From: Ferruginibacter sp.
GTDB lineage: Bacteria; Bacteroidota; Bacteroidia; Chitinophagales; Chitinophagaceae
NCBI GenBank assembly: GCA_025362235.1
Contig: JANYGZ010000055.1
Span: forward strand, 1-64,000
Direction of reading: 5' to 3'
Length of the DNA stretch: 64,000 bases
Shown: piece after piece, positions 1 through 8,602 of the stretch
How positions within the stretch are numbered: the first letter of the stretch is position 1
Layout of the letters: the number at the start of each line of letters is the position of its first letter
Made by a program: the position numbers and the translations under genes
The notes under the pieces: generated by a model
The model's input: the letters and a program-made list of their open reading frames with translations, nothing else
Told to the model about the DNA's origin: nothing
Databases searched by the model: none

Positions 1-366
1 TTCGGTATTTACCCATTCTAATAATTCGACATAACCCCTTATACCATTTTTAGGATTGTTGAGTTTTTTTTCAATTGCTATATGGGCATCTGATGTAATA
101 ACGCTGTGTTTATAACCTCCTTTACGACCATGGGTAAGTAATGATTCAATGCCAGCTTGCTGATACATTTTCCGCCATTTCACAATACTATTATGATTGA
201 CTCCAGTAATTGAAGATAAGGCACGCTTTGATATTCCTAATTCCCCCGCCTTTTTAATGTCTATTAAAACTTGCAATCTTTTTTTGATAAGTTCTCCGTG
301 ATTACGCTGAAGGCTTCTCAATTCACTTAATGACTCTTTAACTGTTATGGGGGTTGGCAGTGCCAT
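1..366 (-). CDS. IS630-type transposase, N-terminal part (cut by window edge)
   Basis: Reading the minus strand from the ATG at 366 gives 122 open codons that run off the left edge. The protein begins MALPTPITVKESLSELRSL and contains a helix-turn-helix stretch (GISKRALSSITGVNHNSIVK) followed by KWRKMYQQAGIESLL. This is the layout of the DNA-binding N-terminus of IS630/Tc1-type transposases. The catalytic DDE domain would lie outside the window, so activity cannot be judged. A short hairpin (CCAATT..AATTGG, 406-422) lies just upstream and may mark the element end. Family call rests on HTH layout only. Confidence 0.65.
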   Translation of the reverse strand, partial: MALPTPITVKESLSELRSLQRNHGELIKKRLQVLIDIKKAGELGISKRALSSITGVNHNSIVKWRKMYQQAGIESLLTHGRKGGYKHSVITSDAHIAIEKKLNNPKNGIRGYVELLEWVNTE

Positions 367-769
367 GTTTATATTTATTATATAGTCTAAAAGTAAGAAA
401 AAAATCCAATTAATAAAATTGGACTACTTATTATTTATAATTAGTATAAGCCTTGCACTCTATTCTCCAAATCTTTATGATATACAGGTAACAGCTCCTG
501 CAGTTGACTGTACTGCAACAATTCACCTTATTTTAAAAGTTACCAATAAAGGAACGCCTGCATTAACAAGATATAAAAGGGCAATTGTAACGGGTTTACC
601 AAAATAATATAACCGTGTTTGGCTGTTAGTAAAGAGTAGTATGAAATTATAGTACAAAAAAGATAATCACTCCTTCAAAAGATGATGGTGTTGAAATACC
701 TATTAAAACTTCAAAATTGGCTTATGACTATTTTGCTTTAATGGTAAATAAAAATTACTTTTTAACGGC
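367..769. other. Intergenic stretch with probable gene debris
   Basis: No convincing gene. On the plus strand 419-607 is open from a TTG and encodes 62 residues including VTNKGTPALTRYKRAIVTGL. A second open piece ending in TAA at about 771 encodes SKDDGVEIPIKTSKLAYDYF. Both read like real protein fragments but lack proper starts. They are probably remnants of genes broken by the neighbouring insertion element; I do not recognise the parent families. Confidence 0.3.
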
Positions 770-1279
770 TTAAAAATACCTTTCTTCAATTATTTTTTTA
801 TGATGGTAAAAATGCCCTAACGTAATAAAGCCCATACTGGCAGCGCTTGTAGGGTTATTATTAGCCAGCCCGGTTCTTGACAATTCTTCTTCAGAAAAAT
901 TTTTAAACAATAATTCTGTTGCAGTACGAACTGCTAAAAATTCATCTGCCAGGCTTTGCCATGTCCTTTTATTGGCATGTGTGTTGGCTGCATAACTGTT
1001 TTCATCAAAACCAGGTAATGAAAAAGTTTCGTTTCTTGCAAAGCATAATGCACGATAACAAAAAATCCTTTCTGTGTCTGTAATATGTTGCAGCAAATCT
1101 TTCAAGGTCCATTTACCAGGCGCATACGCATAGGTTGATTTTTGTTCGTCGATACTGTCAAGAAGATTTTTTACCTGGGCTGCCTGGATCGTAAATCCTG
1201 TTAACAGGTCGTCATCTCGCACCTGGTCGATATATTTTTGAAAATAAGGGGCATAGGTTGTTGGGGATGGCTTAGACAT
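770..1279 (-). CDS. DinB-family protein
   Basis: A 169-residue protein with the pattern of the DinB/YfiT-like four-helix superfamily. A first conserved histidine lies in LLQHITDTERIFCYRAL (about residues 63-79) and a C-terminal cluster in TLGHFYHHKKIIEERYF, giving the usual metal-binding His set. The segment APGKWTLKDLLQH matches the typical 'gKWsikeilgHl' start of these domains. Family members include metal-dependent thiol S-transferases and damage-inducible proteins of unknown role, so the exact reaction cannot be assigned. It is on the same strand as the S8 protease upstream but separated by a large hairpin, so probably its own unit. Confidence 0.85.
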   Translation of the reverse strand: MSKPSPTTYAPYFQKYIDQVRDDDLLTGFTIQAAQVKNLLDSIDEQKSTYAYAPGKWTLKDLLQHITDTERIFCYRALCFARNETFSLPGFDENSYAANTHANKRTWQSLADEFLAVRTATELLFKNFSEEELSRTGLANNNPTSAASMGFITLGHFYHHKKIIEERYF

Positions 1280-1328
1280 GGATTAATTTTTATAAGTTAT
1301 AAAAATAAGCTGTGTAAAAGTAAATAAA

Positions 1329-1408
1329 TTTCACACAAAGTACACAAAGCGATATTTTTTAAATCGATTTTTGTGTCCTTTATTATTCTTTGCCCTCGTT
1401 GTGTGAAA
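1329..1408. repeat. Long nested inverted repeat directly after the protease stop codon
   Basis: TTTCACACAA at 1329-1338 pairs perfectly with TTGTGTGAAA at 1399-1408, which abuts the protease stop codon (TAG, minus strand, 1411-1409). Inside lies a second imperfect pair, ACACAAAGCGAT against ATCGATTTTTGTGT. The CACAAAG-type unit resembles extragenic repeats found between genes in many bacteria. Its position suggests transcript end formation or mRNA stabilisation for the protease; there is no clean U-tract, so it is not a textbook terminator. Confidence 0.55.
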
Positions 1409-3070
1409 CTAACCCTGCTTATTTTTTACCATGGTAGGCTTCGGTAATACTTCTGTTTGCTTTCTTTCACCCGTTAAAGTAGCGGCTAATTTAATGGCTT
1501 CATATGCGTTTAGCAAACCACCAGATACAGATAGTTCACTCAATTTGGTTTGTTCTTTTGTTCCTGGAATATTTACATCTATTCCCGGATTAACTGCAGA
1601 TTTTTCAATGATGTATTTTAATTGTTTGGCGCTTAGCTTAGGATAATATTCCAATAAAAATGCAGCAGTGCCTGCTACTACCGGGCAAGCCATACTGGTA
1701 CCGGATGCATGGCCATATTTATTGCCACCGGGTACCGAAGAATATATTTGTACACCCGGTGCAAATACATCAACCTGTTGTTTACCATAATTGCTGAAGC
1801 TGGCGGTAATACCACCATTTTTTGGGTCACCACTTGCGCCAACAGTTATCCAGTTATTAGCTCTTTTTCCGTTATCCAAATAAACAGGGCTTGGAAAATT
1901 GTCGGTGCTGTCTACATTTTTGGCATCATTACCTGCCGCATGTACCAACAATACTCCTTTGCTTTCAGCATATTTCACTGCATCATCAACCCATTTTTTT
2001 TCAGGCGAAATACCTTTGCCAAAACTCATGCTTACTATCTGTGCGCCATTATCAACTGCATAACGAATGGCATTGGCAATGTCTTTATCATGTTCGTCGC
2101 CATCGGGTACGGCACGTATCATCATAATACGTACGTTATCTGCAATACCATTTACGCCTGTATTATTATCTCTTACTGCTGCAATAATACCGGCACAATG
2201 TGTTCCGTGAAATGGAGTGGCAGCCATCAAATCGCTGTTACCATAAAAGCGGTCGTTGATATCATTTTCATCATCCTGTACAATTTCTTTGCGGTATTGT
2301 TTTGGGGCATTATCGGCTGCGTCTGCTTTAGCTAATTCGCCTTGTAATTCACTTATAATTTGTTTATTAGTAATTTCATTGCTGCTATTTCCTTTGCACA
2401 ATTGCTGTAAAAAACCTTTTGTTCTTTTTGCATCTGCATTGACAGAGGTATATTTTTCCAGGTCATTACAATCGTATTCATCTTTACTCAATTCTTTCAT
2501 AATAACCGAATCGCCTTTTATAAAGCCAGGTAATAGCTGTTTTAGAAAAGATATTTCTGCCGGGTCTACACCGCCAACAACTTCCTGCTTGGCTTTTTTA
2601 TACATTTCTACTTCTATCTTTTGTGCCGGCTGAAGTGCTGATTCATCCGGAATTTCTGCACCATACTTTGCTTTTAAATCATTGTACACACGGGCAGCTT
2701 CATGACTATCTTCTTTTACATTTCGCCCATCTTTTCCGCCAATAAAATTCCAGCCATGTATGTCATCAACATAACCGTTTTTATCATCATCAATTCCATT
2801 GCCTGGAATTTCTTTTGGGTTGGTCCATAAAATGGGTTTCAAGTCTTCATGCAAAGTATCAATACCACTATCAATAACTGCAACAATTACCTGTTTGCTT
2901 TTTAGTTTTTTTTCTTTTACAAATGCATATGCCTTATCGAGGCTTATACCATAATAACCTGTGGTTGCCTGATCAAGCTGGTGCCAATTATTAGGAACAG
3001 AATCTTTGGCTTTTTGTGCAAATGCGTTAGCACCAATCAAAATGGCTATCGAAAAAAAGAGTTTCTTCAT
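1409..3070 (-). CDS. Secreted S8 family (subtilisin-like) serine peptidase
   Basis: The start is set at the ATG at 3070, giving 553 residues with an N-terminal signal peptide (MKKLFFSIAILIGANAFAQ); an upstream in-frame ATG at 3109 would bury it. The catalytic triad is visible: Asp in AVIDSGIDTLHEDL (about residue 66), His in FHGTHCAGIIAA (about 290) and Ser in GTSMACPVVAGTAAFL (about 459). The Asp-to-His distance of over 200 residues is far larger than in classic subtilisins and holds a charged insertion. No C-terminal secretion domain is evident. Expected to act in the periplasm or outside the cell; substrate unknown. Confidence 0.93.
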   Translation of the reverse strand: MKKLFFSIAILIGANAFAQKAKDSVPNNWHQLDQATTGYYGISLDKAYAFVKEKKLKSKQVIVAVIDSGIDTLHEDLKPILWTNPKEIPGNGIDDDKNGYVDDIHGWNFIGGKDGRNVKEDSHEAARVYNDLKAKYGAEIPDESALQPAQKIEVEMYKKAKQEVVGGVDPAEISFLKQLLPGFIKGDSVIMKELSKDEYDCNDLEKYTSVNADAKRTKGFLQQLCKGNSSNEITNKQIISELQGELAKADAADNAPKQYRKEIVQDDENDINDRFYGNSDLMAATPFHGTHCAGIIAAVRDNNTGVNGIADNVRIMMIRAVPDGDEHDKDIANAIRYAVDNGAQIVSMSFGKGISPEKKWVDDAVKYAESKGVLLVHAAGNDAKNVDSTDNFPSPVYLDNGKRANNWITVGASGDPKNGGITASFSNYGKQQVDVFAPGVQIYSSVPGGNKYGHASGTSMACPVVAGTAAFLLEYYPKLSAKQLKYIIEKSAVNPGIDVNIPGTKEQTKLSELSVSGGLLNAYEAIKLAATLTGERKQTEVLPKPTMVKNKQG

Positions 3071-3168
3071 TATTAAAAATTTATAGTTGTGCAATTTATC
3101 ACAAATCAATTATACGAACCAAGGCTTTGTGAAAATAAGCGTTGTTTATGACAAATATTAACAGGTTT

Positions 3169-3999
3169 TTATAAAGAAAGGAGCTGCACAAAAAAGCCCT
3201 GGCTTAAATTAATGGAGGGATTAAGTGTTTTTTCGAACAGGCCATACACTGTACTGCCACTGCCACTCATGGCTGCATAAGATGCCCCCATTGTGTATAA
3301 TGTTTCTTTTATTTCTTTAATTAAAGGGTATTTATTAAACAAGGAGGTCTCAAAATCGTTTGTTAAAAATTGTTGCCAGCTATTTACCGGTTGGGCTATT
3401 ATATTTTTTAATGATACCGAAGAATGATTTATTTTTTGCATACCGAGATAACCGAACGCTTCTGCTGTATTTACATGAATGCCAGGGTTAACAAACATAA
3501 GCTGATATGCCGAAAGATCCAGCTTTATTTTTTCCATTATTTCTCCACGTCCAGTAGCAATACAAGGCTCATTCAAAATAAAAAAGGGGCAATCGCTTCC
3601 TAATTGTAAAGAATAATCAATAAGCTCAGTGGTTGACAGATTTAAGATAAACTGGTTATTTAAAAGCTTTAACGTAAAAGCCGCATCAGCAGAACCACCA
3701 CCCAAACCGGCACCTATAGGTATAGCTTTGTGCAGGTGTATTTTTACGTCAGGTAAACTTGGAAAATCTTTTTTTAGTAAATGATATGCTTTGCTACATA
3801 AGTTTGTTGCAGCATCCCCGCTGATAGTAAGGCCCGAACTGGTAAATTGTATTGCATCTGTATTACCCGATGGAATTATTTCCAGCGCATCTTTTAACGG
3901 AACAGGGTAAAAAACAGTTTCTATATTATGGTATTCGTCTTCCCGTTTATTAAGGATGTGAAGGCCAAGATTAATTTTACAATTGGGGAAAACAACCAT
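3169..3999 (-). CDS. ispE: 4-diphosphocytidyl-2-C-methyl-D-erythritol kinase
   Basis: A 276-residue GHMP kinase of the non-mevalonate isoprenoid pathway, phosphorylating CDP-methylerythritol at the 2-hydroxyl. The opening PNCKINLGLHILNKREDEYH is the IspE substrate-binding signature, the glycine-rich ATP loop PIGAGLGGGSADAAF lies at residues 94-108, and the third GHMP motif is MSGSGSTVYGLF near the C-terminus. Length matches the family (about 270-290). It stands alone on the minus strand. The region upstream, 4000-4132, is AT-rich and holds repeats of ATTATCCATTA and its complement. Confidence 0.96.
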   Translation of the reverse strand: MVVFPNCKINLGLHILNKREDEYHNIETVFYPVPLKDALEIIPSGNTDAIQFTSSGLTISGDAATNLCSKAYHLLKKDFPSLPDVKIHLHKAIPIGAGLGGGSADAAFTLKLLNNQFILNLSTTELIDYSLQLGSDCPFFILNEPCIATGRGEIMEKIKLDLSAYQLMFVNPGIHVNTAEAFGYLGMQKINHSSVSLKNIIAQPVNSWQQFLTNDFETSLFNKYPLIKEIKETLYTMGASYAAMSGSGSTVYGLFEKTLNPSINLSQGFFVQLLSL

Positions 4000-4132
4000 T
4001 TTATTTAATGGATAATTGATAAATAGTTAATTGATAATAAGCAACTGTAGTATTGATGAATAATTAATTAAGTAAGTAGAATGATGCTTTTTAAAATTAT
4101 CCATTATCCATTAAAAAATTATCCATTAAAAA

Positions 4133-4708
4133 TCACTTTCTAAGTTTTATTTCATCTCTTATTGCAATGGCTCTTATGTAATCTTCCTGCTCCAATACTT
4201 CGTTAAGGAGCGTATGCAGTTCTTCTATAGATAATTTACTAAGTTCATCCTGGCCGCCTGTTTCTGTAGTAACCGGTGCAGTGGATTTTTTTGCATCACT
4301 ATCCATCAGTATACCGGCGTTATCTAAAATATTGTCGTAGGTATATATTGAGCAGCCAAAGCGAACAGCAAGGGCAAGGGCATCTGAAGTACGGGAGTCA
4401 ATTTCTACTGTATCGTTCTGACTGCTGCAAACCAGCTTACTATAAAATATGCCTTCCTGTAAATCGTTTATCACCACTTCGTGTAACTCAACATTAAAGG
4501 CCATCATAAAATTTTTCATCAGGTCGTGTGTAAGTGGCCTGCTTGGGCTCATACGTTCAAGGGCTACTGCAATAGCCTGTGCCTCAAAACCACCTATTAC
4601 TATCGGCAATCTGCGTAAGCCGTTTACTTCACCCAATACTACTGCATAGGAGTGCGTTTGTGTAATGCTGTGCGAAAGGGCTACTATTTCTAATTCTATT
4701 TTCTTCAT
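4133..4708 (-). CDS. Bifunctional nuclease (DUF151) family protein with C-terminal UvrB/C-like motif
   Basis: A 191-residue protein. Residues 1-130 match the bifunctional nuclease/DUF151 fold: an N-terminal beta strand region, LGEVNGLRRLPIVIGGFEAQ, then DSRTSDALALAVRFGCSIYT. The last 35 residues (LHTLLNEVLEQEDYIRAIAI) look like a UvrB/UvrC interaction motif, a fusion common in Bacteroidota. Family members have reported DNase and RNase activity in plants and some bacteria; the role here is not known. A good -7 element lies about 45 bp upstream of the start (4751-4758). Confidence 0.88.
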   Translation of the reverse strand: MKKIELEIVALSHSITQTHSYAVVLGEVNGLRRLPIVIGGFEAQAIAVALERMSPSRPLTHDLMKNFMMAFNVELHEVVINDLQEGIFYSKLVCSSQNDTVEIDSRTSDALALAVRFGCSIYTYDNILDNAGILMDSDAKKSTAPVTTETGGQDELSKLSIEELHTLLNEVLEQEDYIRAIAIRDEIKLRK

Positions 4709-4750
4709 ATTCTAACATCAAAGCGGAAGAAGTAAATTCACTTCCAAAGG

Positions 4751-4758
4751 CAAATATA
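4751..4758 (-). promoter_or_regulatory. Candidate Bacteroidota promoter for the DUF151 gene
   Basis: The minus strand reads TATATTTG, a perfect match to the TAnnTTTG -7 consensus of Bacteroidota, with a TTG 21 nt upstream inside the etfA terminator hairpin. The gene starts about 45 bp downstream at 4708. Confidence 0.5.
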
Positions 4759-4763
4759 AAAAC

Positions 4764-4795
4764 AAAAGTCTTTCAAACTCAATTGAAAGACTTTT
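4764..4795 (-). terminator. Intrinsic terminator after etfA
   Basis: AAAAGTCTTTCAA and TTGAAAGACTTTT form a perfect 13-bp stem with a 6-nt loop, followed on the minus strand by a T-rich tract. It lies 20 nt past the etfA stop codon and closes the etfBA operon. Confidence 0.85.
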
Positions 4796-4814
4796 AATAA
4801 ATACTAAATATTTT

Positions 4815-5780
4815 TTATATCAACCCTTTCATCTTCTTCACTGCTTCAATAATCTTTGGCATCACTTCAAAAGCATCACCTACAATTCCATAATCTGCTG
4901 CTTTAAAAAAAGGTGCTTCAGGGTCTTTATTGATCACAACAATTGTTTTGCTTCTGTTTACACCAGCCAAATGCTGAATAGCACCGGAAATACCAATGGC
5001 AAAATATAGATTGGGTGCAATGGCAAGGCCTGTTTGGCCAACATGCTCATGATGTGGCCGCCAGCCAATATCTGCCACGGGGCGGCTACAGGCAGTAGCA
5101 GCGCCCAGCAATTTTGCCAGGTCGGTTACAAGGCTCCAGTTTTCAGGCCCCTTTAACCCACGACCGCCGCTGATTACTATTTCAGCTTCGCTTAAAGGTA
5201 CTTCGCCAACAACTTTGTTAGTATTGGTTACGGTTACTTTTGCAGCATCCACGTTGGCAGCAAAAGCCGCAACTTCCGCTGTTCCGATTGTTGTTACAAC
5301 AGAAAACGAATTAGGGTTTAGTGAAATAATTTTAATAGCTGTATTAATGGCAACATTGGCGAAAGCCTTGCCGCTAAATACATTCTTTTTTACAATAAAA
5401 CCATTGCTGGTATCTGGTAATGCAACAGCGCCTGAAACAAGGCCGGCCTTTAACCGCACACTTAATCTTGGCGCAATGGCTTTGCCATTAAAATTGTTTG
5501 AAAATATAATAACAGTTGCCCCGGTAGCGGTAGCAGCATCTGCAATAATTTTAGTAAACACCTGTGCATCTACATGATTAAGTGCATCGTTTTTTACAGT
5601 ATGCACTTTTGTAATACCATATTGCCCAATAGCAGCAAGATCATCATTTATGCTCCCAAGTACAATCGCCTCTGCAATAGTGCCCGTTTGTTTTGCTATT
5701 GCAGCGCCGTAACAGGCAGCTTCAAATGCCGACTTTTTAATATGGCCATCAGCCTGGTCTAAAAAAATTAAAACGCTCAT
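4815..5780 (-). CDS. etfA: Electron transfer flavoprotein subunit alpha
   Basis: A 321-residue ETF alpha subunit. With EtfB it forms the FAD-binding heterodimer that takes electrons from acyl-CoA and other dehydrogenases and passes them to the quinone pool. The C-terminal FAD domain is clear: ISGGRGLKGPENW, then GQTGLAIAPNLYFAIGISGA and IQHLAGVNRSKTIVVINKD, ending with KAADYGIVGDAFEVMPKI. It is the second gene of an etfB-etfA operon with a 65-nt gap, and a strong terminator follows. Confidence 0.96.
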   Translation of the reverse strand: MSVLIFLDQADGHIKKSAFEAACYGAAIAKQTGTIAEAIVLGSINDDLAAIGQYGITKVHTVKNDALNHVDAQVFTKIIADAATATGATVIIFSNNFNGKAIAPRLSVRLKAGLVSGAVALPDTSNGFIVKKNVFSGKAFANVAINTAIKIISLNPNSFSVVTTIGTAEVAAFAANVDAAKVTVTNTNKVVGEVPLSEAEIVISGGRGLKGPENWSLVTDLAKLLGAATACSRPVADIGWRPHHEHVGQTGLAIAPNLYFAIGISGAIQHLAGVNRSKTIVVINKDPEAPFFKAADYGIVGDAFEVMPKIIEAVKKMKGLI

Positions 5781-5845
5781 ATATTTAATTGATAATTAAA
5801 AAATTAATAATTAATAATTCAGTCAACTCGTTGTGTACTTCTTTC

Positions 5846-6589
5846 TTAAATAACTTTCGCTTCTTCATGTAGTAGCCTTACCAATTCTTCGGGATTATCC
5901 GGGCTTACTAATTTAACACCCGCTTTTGCAGGAGGTAAATCAAAAGAAGCAATAGCCGTGAAAGCATCAACAGCAGAAGGCTCTACTACTTTTAAAGGTT
6001 TGCTTCTGGCACCCATAATTCCTTTCATGTTAGGGATGCGTTGTTCTGCCATTCCTTTTTGGCAACTCACAACAACGGATAGTTGCACGGTATCTGTTTC
6101 TTCGCCACCCTCAATTTCCCTGATGATTTCGGCACTTGTTCCTGTAAGTGTAAATTTGGTTGCGAGTGAAACATAGGGCAGGTCAAGTAATTCAGCAACC
6201 ATGCCTCCAATAGAAGAACCATTATAATCAATGGTTTCTTTACCGGTAAAAACAAGTTCGTAATTACCCTCTTTTGCAACGTTGGCAATTTGAGAAGCAA
6301 TATAATAACTGTCATGGCTATCCGCATTTATACGGATGGCTTCATCGCCGCCTAATGCCAATGCTTTACGGATGATGGGATCACAGTCTGCCAGACCTAC
6401 CGTAACGAGGTGAATTACAGTGGCAGCATCTGCTTCTTTTAATTCAATGGCCCTTACCAGGGCATACCATTCGTCGTAAGGATTAATGATCCATTGTACC
6501 CCATCTGCAGCGAATTTCGTATTGTTATCTGCGAAGGCTATTTTTGCGGTGGTATCAGGTGTTTTACTGATACAGACTAAGATTTTCAT
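5846..6589 (-). CDS. etfB: Electron transfer flavoprotein subunit beta
   Basis: A 247-residue ETF beta subunit. The start MKILVCISKTPDTTAKIAF and the AMP-binding segment LVFTGKETIDYNGSSIGGMV are typical, as is the recognition-loop region EGGEETDTVQLSVVVSCQKG followed by IPNMKGIMGARSKPL. It leads the etfBA operon; a TACCTTTG -7 element lies about 83 bp upstream of its start. Confidence 0.96.
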   Translation of the reverse strand: MKILVCISKTPDTTAKIAFADNNTKFAADGVQWIINPYDEWYALVRAIELKEADAATVIHLVTVGLADCDPIIRKALALGGDEAIRINADSHDSYYIASQIANVAKEGNYELVFTGKETIDYNGSSIGGMVAELLDLPYVSLATKFTLTGTSAEIIREIEGGEETDTVQLSVVVSCQKGMAEQRIPNMKGIMGARSKPLKVVEPSAVDAFTAIASFDLPPAKAGVKLVSPDNPEELVRLLHEEAKVI

Positions 6590-6671
6590 GTAAGTTCTTT
6601 TTCGCCTCCCGTTATTATTCTGTCAAAGAAGGGCAGGGGTTATGAAATAAAGTTGTTTATGCAACTAATAA

Positions 6672-6679
6672 CAAAGGTA
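6672..6679 (-). promoter_or_regulatory. Candidate promoter (-7 element) of etfBA
   Basis: The minus strand reads TACCTTTG, an exact TAnnTTTG -7 match, about 83 bp upstream of the etfB start. No clear TTG -33 element is seen at the usual spacing, so confidence is moderate. Confidence 0.45.
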
Positions 6680-6728
6680 AGAGTTGTTCTGAATAAATTA
6701 AATAAAAAACATAAAAAATTATTAATAC

Positions 6729-7040
6729 ATGACCCGGATAGAAAAATTGCTGGAATATTTAAAAACATCAGGGAAGGATAGTTTTCTGCAACATGCATTG
6801 GCATTGGAATATATTAAAGTGGGTAATGACGAGGAAGCCCGCAAATTGTTCAATGAAATTTTATTGCGGGAGCCAACTTATGTAGGTTCTTATTATCATT
6901 TGGGAAAATTACTGGAAAGAGTTGCAGATTTTGATAGGGCTATAAGAATATATAAACGAGGCATGGAAGAAGCAAAAAGGGCAGGGGACAATCATTCCTA
7001 TAATGAGTTGCAGGGAGCGTTGGAAGATTTGGAAGAATAG
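6729..7040 (+). CDS. Small tetratricopeptide-repeat protein
   Basis: A 103-residue soluble protein made largely of TPR helices: FLQHALALEYIKVGNDEEAR-type repeat (about residues 20-52) followed by YHLGKLLERVADFDRAIRIY (about 56-75). TPR proteins act as protein-binding scaffolds; the partner is unknown. It precedes tilS on the same strand by 146 nt. That gap contains short direct repeats of GAGTTATAA (7049-7079). Confidence 0.8.
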   Translation: MTRIEKLLEYLKTSGKDSFLQHALALEYIKVGNDEEARKLFNEILLREPTYVGSYYHLGKLLERVADFDRAIRIYKRGMEEAKRAGDNHSYNELQGALEDLEE

Positions 7041-7186
7041 GGCTATAGAGTTATGAGTTATAAATTATGAGTTATAAGTTCTTTAGCACAAAACTTTTAG
7101 CCGCTTTTAAATTCAACAATTGAATAGCAAAAGATAACAAGTTAAAATACATCAGACATCTTAAAATCATACATCGGAAATTAATC

Positions 7187-8602
7187 ATGGGACTTTTTGA
7201 GAAATTTATAGCGTTCATTAAAAAAGAGAATCTTTTTCAACCGAAAGATAAATTGCTGCTGGCTGTTAGCGGTGGTGTAGATTCTGTTGTGTTGTGCCAT
7301 TTATGCAAGCAGGCTGGTTACGATTTTGCAATTGCTCATTGTAATTTTCAACTTAGAGGGGAGGAGAGTGAAAGAGATGAACAATTTGTTGGAAGCCTTG
7401 GAGAAAAATATGGTGTACAAGTTTTTATAAAAAGATTTGATACTGCTACCTATGCAAATGAAAATAAACAAAGTCTTCAGGTTTCTGCAAGAAACTTACG
7501 TTACCGTTGGTTTTTAGAATTGACTGTTAGCGAAGAATTAGATGGAGGAGTTACTCAAACTAAAGATCCCACACCAGGCTGGCATTTTACAATGAACGAG
7601 AATAAACCGAGAATATTTACACTTACAGCACATCATGCGAATGATAGTGTGGAAACACTGTTAATGAATTTTTTTAAAGGCACTGGTATTAGAGGTTTGC
7701 AAGGAATATTGCCCAGGCATGAATTACTGCCCTTCCTTGTAAGACCCTTATTGTTTGCTACGAAAGAGCAATTGTTATCCTACGCAATTCAACATAATTT
7801 ATCTTTTGTGGAGGATTCCTCCAATGCTTCCAATAAATACACCAGAAACTATTTTCGTAATCAATTAATTCCTGATATAAAAAAAGTATATCCACAAGCA
7901 GAAGATAATTTGATAGACAACCTTCAAAGGTTCAGGGAAATGGAGATACTTTACCAGCAATCTATTCAACATCATAAAAGTAAATTGTTGGAAAAGAGAG
8001 GTAGTGAAATACATATTCCTGTATTAAAATTATTAAAATCAATACCGCTTGTTTCGATATTGTATGAAATCATAAGAGATTTTGGTTTTACATCCCATCA
8101 GACTGATGAGGTAATTGATTTATTAACAAGTGAAACAGGAAAGTATATAGAGTCTGGCTCACATCAGATTATTAAGAACCGTAAATGGCTTATTATTGCT
8201 CCCATTCAAAGTGAAGAAGCACAACATATTTTAATAGAAGAAAAAGATAAAAAAATTGTTTTCAAAGCAGGCCAGTTGCAAATTGAAAAGTACGATGTAG
8301 AAAAAATACAACTGGTAACGGATAGTTCAATAGCCATGCTGGATGCGGCTGATATAAGTTTTCCCTTGCTGCTGCGTAAATGGAAACAGGGCGATTATTT
8401 TTACCCGCTGGGGATGAAAAAGAAAAAGAAGATCAACCGCTTTTTAACTGATCAAAAATTATCATTAACCCAAAAAGAAAATACATGGGTTTTGGAAATG
8501 AATAAAAAAATAACCTGGATTATGGGTATGCGGATTGATGATCGTTTTAAAGTTACGCCCTCAACAAAAAAAATTGTAAAAATTAGTTACCTGCCAAAAT
8601 GA
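7187..8602 (+). CDS. tilS: tRNA(Ile)-lysidine synthase
   Basis: A 471-residue enzyme that converts C34 of tRNA-Ile(CAU) to lysidine so that it reads AUA. The PP-loop ATP motif SGGVDS is at residues 28-33, followed by the typical HCNFQLRGEESERDEQF and TAHHANDSVETLLMNFFKGT. The C-terminal TilS domain ends in RKWKQGDYFYPLGMKKKKK and is complete. An insertion of roughly 20-25 residues (about 120-143, around DGGVTQTKDPTPGWHF) sits between the N-terminal helix and the TAHH motif. The 3' end overlaps the convergent rhomboid gene by 16 nt. Confidence 0.95.
   Translation: MGLFEKFIAFIKKENLFQPKDKLLLAVSGGVDSVVLCHLCKQAGYDFAIAHCNFQLRGEESERDEQFVGSLGEKYGVQVFIKRFDTATYANENKQSLQVSARNLRYRWFLELTVSEELDGGVTQTKDPTPGWHFTMNENKPRIFTLTAHHANDSVETLLMNFFKGTGIRGLQGILPRHELLPFLVRPLLFATKEQLLSYAIQHNLSFVEDSSNASNKYTRNYFRNQLIPDIKKVYPQAEDNLIDNLQRFREMEILYQQSIQHHKSKLLEKRGSEIHIPVLKLLKSIPLVSILYEIIRDFGFTSHQTDEVIDLLTSETGKYIESGSHQIIKNRKWLIIAPIQSEEAQHILIEEKDKKIVFKAGQLQIEKYDVEKIQLVTDSSIAMLDAADISFPLLLRKWKQGDYFYPLGMKKKKKINRFLTDQKLSLTQKENTWVLEMNKKITWIMGMRIDDRFKVTPSTKKIVKISYLPK

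Noticed and set aside
1709-2335. 208-codon plus-strand ORF
   Set aside because: Antisense shadow of the S8 peptidase, whose triad and signal peptide are clear; composition (Cys, Tyr, Ile rich) is not protein-like.
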